From positions 174,501 through 238,500 of the forward strand of contig JAWQEG010000725.1 of NCBI GenBank assembly GCA_033782935.1: a DNA stretch of 64,000 nucleotides, read 5' to 3'. Every line of letters starts with the position of its first letter. Within the stretch, counting starts at the first letter, position 1. This DNA is from Petrolisthes cinctipes. Taxonomy: Eukaryota > Arthropoda > Malacostraca > Decapoda > Porcellanidae. Shown piece by piece: positions 37,201 to 49,200 of the stretch. The notes under the pieces were generated by a model. That model saw nothing but the letters and a program-made list of their open reading frames with translations, was not told where the DNA came from and did not search any database. The position numbers were made by a program, and so were the translations under genes.

Positions 37201-40200
37201 TGCCGCCGTCACTCAGCTGTGGGCCATCATAGCGGTGGATTTCGCCGACTCTAAGGTAGGTCACAATCACATACGGTCTCTTTCGTTATCAGTTAACATC
37301 CCTAAACTTAGCTGAGATAATTGTGGCGGAATATAAGCTATAGTCTATTCCAACAATCGGAGCATCTGGTTCATAGCGGGTTTCTGTTTCTGCGTCCATG
37401 ATTGGTTGATTTGATGATAATGCTCGTTCAGGGGCTCCTAACTTTAGCAATGTGTGATTGACTGCCCATTGTCCAAACTTCTCATATTTCAGATGTTTTG
37501 ATCAATTATGCCTTGAATAAAGTGTCTAACACGTTATGTTTTTAAAATAACAAATATTATTATATAATTGCCAAATAACATTAGATTAAAAGCCTACAAA
37601 TACAGAAACTTACCTATGAGTTAAAAGCGAGAAGCAACTAGCCGACTGTCAACAAGGGAGGGAGAGGTGGTGTTCGTCTTCCCTCCAACACTGTGTCATT
37701 TTTCCATCGTAGCTATGACTTGGTCGTTATCCTTAATTTTTTTAGTTACTTCGTGAGGCAATTGCTGGCTTTAGTTTATCAAATTGTATTGAATCTTGTT
37801 AAAAAATAATCAAAATTACAAAATAAATAACATGTATTAACTTTGCTTTCATTTATATTTACGGTGTATCTTGACCTTATATGAATGGATTCGAACGATA
37901 CAGTACCTTCGTAGCCTAATGAACAACCAGCCGTATTTTCCCTACTATGCACAGTTTTCGCTTCTCATTTGGTAATTATATAATCATATTTGTTATTTTA
38001 AAAACATAATAACGTGTCAGATACTTTATTAAAGGCATAATTGATCAAAACATCTGAAATATGAGAAGTTTGGACAGCCAATCACACATTGCTTAAGTTA
38101 GGAGCCCTTGAACGAGTATTATCATCAAATCAACCAATCACGGATGCAGAAACAGAAACCCGCTCGGAACCAGATGCACCGATCGTTGGAATAGACTATA
38201 GTTTCCTCAGTCAGTAATTACCTGTGGGTGGGGGACACGGGAAGACTCCTGCATTAAAGTGGTCAACTTGAAAAAGGTAACTGATAGATATTTGAACTAT
38301 ACAGAATGCATTTACAGTAGTAACACTTGTTTCAATTTGTATATGTAAATCCCCTTCGCCTACAGCTGTCAAACCTATTGTTGTGTCCCTCTCCCCACAC
38401 TGGCACAGCTCCAACAGCAGTTGCATGGTGTGATAGGTGACGTCACTTAAGTGAGTCGTTCTTCTTAGGAGCACAGTTTCAATAGGTGCACCAGACTTGA
38501 TCACTGTATTCAGGCGAAGGAAATCCCCTCTGGCACTAAGTTAACTTTCTTTATTTACCAATAACCACACTTAGTTTCACAATTGTACTGTCTTTACAAT
38601 TACCAGAGTTACACGTCTTCTCCAACTGTACACACAAATACGGAAGATAAGTATACTGTACACTTAGTTCCTTTTATCACTCTTGCTAACTTCACAGCAC
38701 TCGACAATAACTCTTTTCACTGACTAACTCTTCTCTTTCACTTGGCTCTCTGACTGACTGACTCAACCTCTTTTCCACCCTTATATACCTGCTTACCTAA
38801 TTCTAGAAAACCCACGAAGCCCCCAGAGAATTCCAGCAGCCACTAGATGTAAACAATGACTACATAAGTGTCGCATTCACAATTAACAGAAACACTAACA
38901 CAGTTTTTATTTAATTACTAACACTAAATTATTTGAGCACAGAAACTAAGATAAAAATCACATTATTAAAGAGAAAATAAGATCACAATAGAACATAAAA
39001 ATCATCGAACAAATATTCAAACATAATAGGCTAACTGGCAATTCTGATACATCGCATGAACTAATCTAGAAATTGCTGGAACAAATTATAAACAAATCTC
39101 ACTTCTCATCACTATTAAACAGCTGCATTGTGAAGAATTTATTCTACAAATTTTGTTATACAGAACATAAATGCGCCTTTCCACTTTAACTTTCTATTAA
39201 CATAATCCTAGACTGAAATGGCCACGAATGAATCTCCTACATTGTGTCGCTCAATTAGCCAGTCAGTCAGTCAGCTAGAGCTGCTAGACAATCATCCAGT
39301 TAGCCATTCAGTCAACCAGCCAGTCAGTCAGTCAGCCAACAACAATCTATCCAGCCAGTCAGCTCTGTTCGTCATTAGCCCTTCGTTCGACTCCACCCTC
39401 ATACATACACTGTTTACTTCATCCCTTCATCTCAGTCTTGGTCTCTTTCAATCACACAATCCACTTGGCTTTTATAGATCTTTTTCGTAATTCTCTCACT
39501 CTACATTCGTTCCAGTGTCCAATCCATATCAAAGTACTCATTTTAACACTCCACACATCCACCTCAATATGATAACAATCATGAGCTTTCTGATGTGTCT
39601 GCACATTCAATGCAGACATTTGCCATTTTTAACTAATCGCCGTCTGATAATGTCCAGGCTTCACTTTAATACCTCGACATTGGAAACACAATTTTGTCCC
39701 TAATATCATTACCATAGTTCTATTTATCATACTGTATTCAATATAGTCATGTACTCTGTCTATGAGGTAGAGAAACTATTGCTTGTGACTGTACTGGTAA
39801 CCTTGGTAAGAAAAATTAAATTTCGAAAGTAATGCAACGTTTCTTATCGATTGGTTCGTGTGAGGTGTACTCTCATTCAATTAGTCTTCTAGATTCTCAT
39901 TTCAGTTCTTCTTCCGTGAAAAAGTCAGACACTTATTAGGTCGAGCCTCGCCTATGGGTGAGAGGTGTACTCCTTTTAGACCTGGTCATCATGCTTATGT
40001 GTACTGTACCTCTCTGAGTACCGGGTAAGGGACGGTCCTTACAGTCTCTCCCAGGTACAGCCTCAATCAAATAACCGCCGACACCTTCCTTCCATCGTGC
40101 AAATAAATCAGTATCATATCAAACTACTGTATAGGCTAATCTTACAACACTTTACGTCAGTTCAACCCCCTCAATTATTATTGTGAGGTGCTGCAAAATC

Positions 40201-43200
40201 ATACACGTGTTGTTCTTTATTACCAACATATTTACTACGATGGAAGGAAGGTGTCGGTGGGTATTTGATTGTGGCTGTACTTGTGGAGGAAGATGGCTTT
40301 CTCTACAAGTTGTGAAAATTAACATTTTTATGGCTTCTTTTTTTTTTTTTAGGTAGTTCAATGTTTGTTTTTTTCCTGGGGCCGGATACTCAAACAGTTC
40401 TTAACTTAGGACAGCCAAGCCTTCCTATCTCACTTAGAAAGTCCTAATTTAGGAACAGAATAGGAATTCCTATCTCGTTTCCTAAGTCATCATACTCAAA
40501 AAAATTTTGGGACTTCCTAAACCCTTCTTAACACTTAGGAATTCCTAAATCCTCTGGGAGTTCCTAAGTCCTTCAGCCAATCAGGTGGCAGCTTTAAAAG
40601 TGGTTACAACCAATAAGGAGCAAGTGGCATATCAGCTGAGTTTTGTAAACAACCCACACGTGATATGATAATGAGTGCTGCTGCTGTATTACTTACTACC
40701 ACTATAAAATACTCACTTTTGCCTACCATTTCGTCACTCCAACACAGAGATATATATAATTAGCCGTCATGTCTGACAGCCTTACTAAAAACACTCCCAC
40801 AGGAAAGAAAAGAGTAGCCGCTATCTCCACGGATAAATAAAGAACTAATGATAATATTAGCCTGCAGGAAGTGTCAGAAAGGACAGCAATATTTAGGTCC
40901 CTTAATGAACTTGTGTAGTGCCTGTCAAAGCCAAAGACGTTGCATTGAAGGCTGTCACAGAGGCTGTTAATAGTATAAGTAGATTACCGAGGGACGTGCA
41001 GGAAATCAAGATAAAATGGCATTTTTTTTTAGATAGCTTTTAAATTAGACATGATAAATAAGGCAGCCAATTAAACAAGCCTGGTAAGTCATCCAATCAC
41101 ATGAAGACTGTTCATAGTCAAGTGAAGACAGGATTAGTCTGTGTATTGTAATTCAAGCTTTGGTTTTGCTGTCAATATATCATTTTGGTGCATAAGGGAT
41201 TTTGTTAGTTATTTTTGGTGTTTTGATTCTAGAAAAAGGGTTAAGGAATGGTATATCATTTTAACCTCTTATCTAACCAGCCCAATGAAATTACCCTAAC
41301 ATAATTTTATGCCCTATAATGATGGTATGTTATGTTATGTCAATTTGGCCAAATTCTATATTATAAACCCATTGGTTATTGAGATGGTTATATTGGCATA
41401 AGGCAATTATTCACTGTTTTCATGAGAAAGAAATGGAATACCAATAGATTTTCCATTTAAGGATTTGACAGTAACTAAAATGGAGAGTAGGCTATTATTT
41501 TTTTAAGTTCATAGCTTACCATATATCAAGATGAATCTCTTTACCTCTCTGTAACTATTTGTTGTGAATCATAATAATTACTATATTATTTGTTTTTGTG
41601 TGTCATGTTGCTGTGAGATTACAGTATTTCATTTACTTTTTTAAATTAGTAGCTTTTATTGATGGAGTTTGAGTATAACAAATGAAATTATCAAAAGAGT
41701 GCTGCATATAGTACTTCCATAAAAAAATTATTCAGTACTTAATAGAAAAGTTTAATACAAGATAGATTGTTTTCATGAAGTGGTATGGTATATATATACA
41801 GTACATATAGGCCTATTTAGCAAAGACTGTGATACTGTGTTAACTCGGGTTTCCTATTTCTTTAAACAGTTGTTTCTGTATCAAACTCAGGTTAATTCTT
41901 AGTGTCTTTATTATATGTTGATAGGTTAATGAAATATGGATATATATATAAATTTATTCCTTACAAAATATTTAATACTGGCAAAGTGTATGGTGTGATG
42001 GTGAGCATTCATTAGAGTCAAAATATTTTTCATTCTTCTGATTCCAAACTCAATGAAGAAAGCCTCACAAGTTATTTACACACTGGGCCTACTGTATATA
42101 CTGTACGTACTGTATATGCTTATACTCTCCTCTTGTCCTGGGGTTGGGAAATGGAGTACTGTATATTTATGTGTTACTCGTATGCAAATTTCTGTATGCA
42201 ATGATTACCATAGAATCTACGTATACACAGGCATCTTTCATCATAAAAAAATTTAGTAATTAAATATTTAATTTACAACAGCTACTTTTTTGGTATGTCT
42301 TTTGTTTAAACAGATAGTTCACTGTGCACACATATTCCTATCAGTGATGAAAATTTTGTTTACAGAATCTTAAATGAAGTAATCCCTTACCCAATCCAAC
42401 CTAACTGTAACTTTCATATTTAATGATCACACACACACAAAAAGGATAAGCAAATAAACAAGATATGATAAGCCTAAACCAGTAAACCCTAATGATAAGC
42501 CTAAACCAGTAAACCCTAATGATAAGCCTAAACCTGTAAACTGTACCCAGTAAATGGCAGTCTTGGAATTGCCCTGCATCAAATTTATCATGAAGAGAAC
42601 AGCCTGAGTATGTGTAATTATTTGTTCACTATTACAAATAGCTTGAAGATTAATGTGTGGTAGCCTTTCCTATGTACATAATTATACTTGTGGATTGACA
42701 TTTAGGGCTTTGATGGTATAATGGGTGCAATCAATGGCTCCAATCACTGGGGAAATAATTCACTCTGAAATATCCTCTGCATGTTCTGCCAATTTCCTGA
42801 ATATTTCCACAATTTCCTTCTGAGATAATACATGCACCACTGAGTTCACTACTCTGCTTACACTTGTCTGAGTCACCAATAACACTTTGAATCACCAATA
42901 ACACTTTGAAATGTCCCACTCACTAAAACTCAGTGTCACTATAAATAACACCTAACGTTATGTATGTATGTGTAGGTATCATGCGAGACCTTGTCGTGTG
43001 TCAAGCTATGTATGGCTCCAGTTCCTGGCACAAGTTGATTTCCTGCCGAGGAAATCTATAATACCGGATCAAGTGTTTATCAATAACATGTAGTGGGTCT
43101 AACATATCCTTGTATATATACTCTTTGACGCCTTAATTAACGTCTGTTCTCATACACAAACCAAAGTTCCATCACTGTAGCAGTCTCTCCTACAACAACA

Positions 43201-46200
43201 AATGTTGTGTTTTGGTGGTAATAATGAGTTGTGCTATCACGTTTTCTACGGTATTGGAATTCCTAACTCACTTAATATTTTACTAAATATTTTACTTATT
43301 GTATCATGTTATTTTTGTAAAATGTGAGTTTTAGTTGATATGTCGTTTTAATCATGCTGCTTCTCCCTTTTGGGATAGTGAAGCCTGCCCAGCAGGCTGG
43401 CTAATATGTGTAGGCCTATATACTTTATATAAATGACCATATTTTGAAATCAATCAATCCCTCCCTCCTTCCATCACTATTTTAGGTGCTGCCCTTTTCC
43501 CTGGTTGAGTACAGTAGCTACGTGGCGGACGCTCACACCGACTTACTTCAGCATTATGGTGACCTCATTGCAACCAGAAACATATCAATGGGTGGGTACT
43601 GTACAGTCGGTGGCAAAAGTCCTGTCGTCACATATGCCAGATCATAAAGTACAGCCACAATCCAATAACCATCGACACTTTCCTTTCATGTTGCAAATAA
43701 ATCAGTATAATATCAATTTATAATCATACAACACCGTACGTCAACTCAACCCCCTCAATTATCATTATTATAAGATGATGCAAAATCATACACGCGTTGT
43801 TCACTATTACCAAGATATTTACTACGATGGAAGGAAAGTGTCGGTGGATAGTTGACTGTGGCTGTACAGTATTGAAATCCTATATAAGCTTCACAGGGTC
43901 GCCACTAGAAGAACCAAAGAAGTTTATATTAACCTTACTCCTGGATACTGTAGTAATGTATAATGAATGTGTTTGTTTGATGATTATCTTTTATGTTATC
44001 ACAGAATATGCGCTGAGTGAGGGGACATGACTTTTGCTGTCAAATGCACAGCCACAATCAAATATCCACTGACACTTTCCTTCCATCGTAGTAAATATCT
44101 TGGTAATAAAAAACAACACGTGTGTGATTTTGCAGCACCTCATAATAATAGTTGAGGGGGTTGAGTTGACATAAGGTGTTGTTGTATGATAATATTTTGA
44201 TATGAAACTGATTCATTTGCACAATGGAAGGAAAGTGTCGGTGGATATTTGATTGTGGCTGTACAACACCTTACAATACTGAACACTAACGCTTACTATT
44301 TTAGTCATGCATATCAATCTGTCTATTTTATCAGTCTATATATCTATCTCTCATTCTACTGTGTATTTATATCTATCATTCTACTGTGTATTTATATCTA
44401 TCGATCTATGTCCAGTTGTCTCCACTAGTAACGAGCACAGCGTCCGGTGGGTTTGGCAAAATGTGGCACCACTGGCTTTGTTTGTATAGCGTCTTTGTGG
44501 CGGATATAACAGCAGGAGTGACTCCTGCACATTCATTTATTAAAGGATAATTCTTTTTTGGTACATTGGAGCGCCTTGATTCCTCCAAAGTTTGCCATGC
44601 AGGAAACAGGACCAGATTAAAAAAAATAATGGTGTTCTGTTGCTTGGAATAGTTTGGAGGATTTAGTTGCTCCTGATTTACCAACACAAAATTTGCCCCT
44701 AAATACTACGAGTAAACAAACACAGTGGTGCCACAATTCGCCAAACTCAAGGGACGCTCGTTATTTGTAGAAACAACTGTACAGCCACAATCAAATATCC
44801 ACAGACACTTTCCTTCCATCGAAGTAAATATCTTGGTAAGAAAGAACAACACATATATGAATTTGCAACATTTCATAATAATAATTGAGGGGGTTGAGTT
44901 AACGTAAGGTGTTATATGATAATATTTTGATATGATACCGATATATTTGCATGAGTTTAAGAAGGTGTCGGTGGTTATTTGATTGTGGCTGTACGTACAG
45001 GCAGGCAGTAGAAGCACAGTACCAACTGTGACAAGCCCTACCGTAGCATGGGATGCTGAATATTTTTTAGAGCCTCTGCCTACAATGTATTGTGTATATT
45101 TTTAATGTATGTATTTCTCTTACTTTCTTATCATCATCAACTGTGATTTATAGTTTATTAATTGTAGTCGCACATTGCCTGTCACTTTCTGACGTGTCTA
45201 TGGTTTTGCTATGGCTGATCTGAAATAATGTAATCTTTACCAAATTCATGAAAAAAAAATGATGGAAATCAGAATAAAATGATAAGGGACAAATTCAACG
45301 GTTAAAGGGGATTACTTCATCTTCCATTATCACTCAGTGGGGTTCTGTCATCTCCGTCAGTAGCAGCCTTTAAGGTGACATAATCCTGAGAAACCAAAGT
45401 GAAATTCTTTTTTGCAGAGTACTTTGCGGAGGCCATAGACCAGTTTTCGCAAGCCACTGCAAACTTCAGCAGTAATCTGCCCTCTGAGGATCTTGCCGGG
45501 TTAGTCTTGTCAACCCTTCTACACCCTCACTCATGAATCATATCCGTATCATCTGCAGGCACCAACAACTATAATTTCATTGTCATATACTGCGGTATCT
45601 GATAAATGCAGTAACCCCTCTCCTCACCCTAGATCAGTGGTTCCCAAACTTTTTTCTGTCATTTCCCCCTGCACCCAGTATCAACCATCCAGATTTCCTC
45701 CTTCATGTGTACGAGGGAAAGAGTAGTCAAAACACACTGACTATTTACTAATTTATTTTAGATACGGCACAGCCCATCTACAACAGGCATACTCTTTCTC
45801 TCTCTCTCTCATTTTTATTGCTTGTAGGCAGTGTAATTATTTTCCCCCTGGTAGCTTCAAACTTCCCCCCAGGGGGAAATTTCCCCCAGTTTGGAAAATG
45901 CTGCCCTAGATCCTTTACTATTGAGTAATGATATATGTAATTTACCATAGCAATACTGTAGGTACTATTGGCCACAAGAATTCATACCCACGCTGTTGTT
46001 TTCGGGGGTTTACAACATATAGAATATATAAAAATACCTAACTGCAATACAACATTATTATTAGATTTGTTGTTTTGCAATCTCCGAGCCATTTGGTAAA
46101 CCGTTCATTGCAGTACTTCCAGAATAATTACCTTTCCATATAGCCTTTGTAAGAATTCCCGTGGCTAATTGTACACTCTATTACAAAATTCGTGTCCGTT

Positions 46201-49200
46201 TCCACCCAAACACACTGTAATCCAATGGCTTGTTTATGGAGTTTTGTTTACTTTCCAAAAAAAATGTTGAGGGAACTCTTGACGAGCTTATGCTCGAACC
46301 ATATAGAGATGATGAGAGTTATACTCATAATGTATAGTCCACGGAAATTGTTCTGTAGACACATCTGTCAATGATGAATTGCATTATGGAAATATAAGCT
46401 TCACAGGCTCGTAAATTGAAGAATGTTTATTTAATTATAATATTTTGTATTATCCCTCCAGAAGCGCTGAGCAGGACAGAACTTTTGCCACCGTCTATAC
46501 AATAAGCTCACTGATAACATTGGCCCCTGGTGGCAGTGGGCAGGACTTTAGTGTTAGAGTGTACACTTGGCCTCAGGAATTCCTATACAGAGCATTGGTT
46601 AAAAGGGGTTTTTATTCTGCACATACTACAGGCAATGTTCTGCTGACTGATTCAAGTATTGCTCAAATAATAGTACTAGGATTGTTTTGTGTTAGAAAAT
46701 TAATAAACTATTTTTTTTTTTTTAGTTTTTACGAACCCTTGATATCACAATGGTGTATACGAATTCCTGAGGCCAACTGTACATTAGCGTACACAAATCT
46801 AATATCTCCCTGGAATTCAGTTTTACAAGATATTGAAGCACATGCCGATTGGGCTAAACTTTGGTGCACTCATGGATGGAACCATTCTGGAAAATGCCAT
46901 GCTTTTAGATTTCCGTAAATCCCCTTTAATTTGCATGCTGGGGAATATTATCTTGATGCTGATCAATAACTGGTTACGAGTGGAGAGACCAGCCTAGGCA
47001 GCTGGTTGAAAAGAAGTGCTTGCCAATCATGTGATTAGATGTTCTATACTGTAGGCTGAATGCCTTGGTTGGCAGCAGATTATCCCAATATTCACTATCC
47101 ACAAGATTGTCTAGTATATAATCATGTGAAAAGACAATAAAAATATCTGTACATTCATACTGATAAAGGAATGCTACTGTTAGTTTCCCTGACCGTGTTG
47201 CATCGTTAAAAAAAACAACAACAGCGAAGTGATGGATTTGGCTCATAATCTGGCAGATAGTTTCTGACCTTCCGCTAATTTTCACAATATGTTTTATTAA
47301 CCAAATGTGTATAGTTAAGACACTTGTCTCTTGACTCGAAGGGGAAACTTAGGTTAACTCTTTGGCAACACCTGGCAACCGACTCGTGACGTTGCTATGA
47401 CGTCATCTCCTTCGAGATACGAAATTGTGAAACTTAAGGCCAGTAAATATCCTCACTTATAAATAGGTCACAGACTCTTTTTGTCACAACAGCTGGGTTA
47501 GGGTTCTTATCTCAGATGGAGCAAACTGCTCATGTTTTACAGGACATTAAGTTATTATCTTTAGGATAGTACAACCTTTCTTTAATCACAACGATTACTT
47601 GTTACAGTGCATTTCTTGGCTTAAACATACAGTCATTGACATTGACATAAGCAAGATTTATCTTTTTATGATAGTGTGCTGGAAGCCCGCCGCATCAACG
47701 ACCAGATGATGTTGGTGGAAAGATCCTTCCTAGACCGTCAGGGATTACCACGACGACCTGACTACAAGTGAGTCAGACTGCTTCCTTCCTTCCACACCAC
47801 ATCACAACAAAACACTGTGTGCTTCCTTCACCACCACACCACAACAAAACACTGTGGGCTTCCCTCCACACTACATCACAACAAAACACTGTGTGCTTCC
47901 TTCCACACCACACCACACTACAGGAAGTTTTGGTTGTCGTTGAATAATCGCCCTCTGCCAATTTTCAGAGTAATATTTTCAGTTAATAGGTAGGATATAC
48001 TGCATTTCTCATGATAATACATGTAAATTTTGTAGAGTAAGCACGTCACCCAAGACTATTAAAGGTGAAATAGAGGAATTGAGATGAGTATAATGTTATC
48101 CTTATTATTAAGCTCCTTACCCGGTCTGACTCTCACCCCAGCACCCTCACCTCCCCTCCTTACCCTCCTCCCATCACTTGAATAATTTATTGTTTAATTT
48201 TATAATAATACTTTCCTGTACTAAATAACATACATGTTAATAAAAAAATTATAATACTCTTTTACACAGATTAAGAGCCATTGGGTATTCATTTAACTAA
48301 AAAACGGAATATTTTTACAAGTTGCCACAACTCGATTTCAAAAATTTTACTATTACCAGTGTTTATATTTCACTATTACAAACCACTTTTCTATATACCA
48401 TTTGCCTTGCAAATGCGTTATATCATTAATTACCTCTTATAAGTGTAGTGGGTGTTGTATTTTTCAGTCCCAAAAATTTGTAAAATTGGCTTTTTCAAAC
48501 GTTTCTTCTTACAATATGCTCTATTTCATCTTGTACTACAATTTTCTTAGTAGCATTTCCGTTATAAATGCGTTATAAGGCCACTCTCACGATTTCTAAC
48601 CTTCAATGTCTTTGCAAGTAAAAACAATGTGGTTGCCATCTGCATTGAAATAAAAACATAGGTCAGCTGATCAACTGTGGTTGTCATGGTAACCATGATG
48701 CCCACAGTGCTACCTGGTGGCACATTTTTTAACTTCAAGCCAAATCTAACCAATCAGTTTTTCACACAATACTATCATCTCGTTATCGACCAATCATAGA
48801 CATACAACACGTGACTACGTCACTGAAACTTCAGTCTCGATCCATTTATCCTGTCAGTACAACAATATGGTGTCTGTCTGTGGAGGAGGTTCACCCTTGG
48901 CTGCTTGGTTTTACGAATTTTTACTGGAGAAACACAGAAATTATACAAAAAAACACGTGCCTCTTATTGAAAAATACATTAGTCCATGGTCAGTTATTTT
49001 TAGTTATTGTTGGAAGGTTTAAAGTGCTTTGAATATAAGGTCATCCAGTCCACCTACCACCCATACGACTTGCCAGAATACAGCACTAGCTACTCTTCAA
49101 CTCCACAAGAACCAGTACCTTCCACATCATTTGCTTCCAATTAAGGTAAATTGATGTATGAAACAAGGGGTCTGATATGGTCTTCCTAACTCTATAACAA

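Noticed and set aside
46445..46918. 157-codon frame that might be a host exon or gene
   Set aside because: It contains a poly-Phe stretch from a T-run, has no recognisable domain, and does not fit the host gene order or splice phases.
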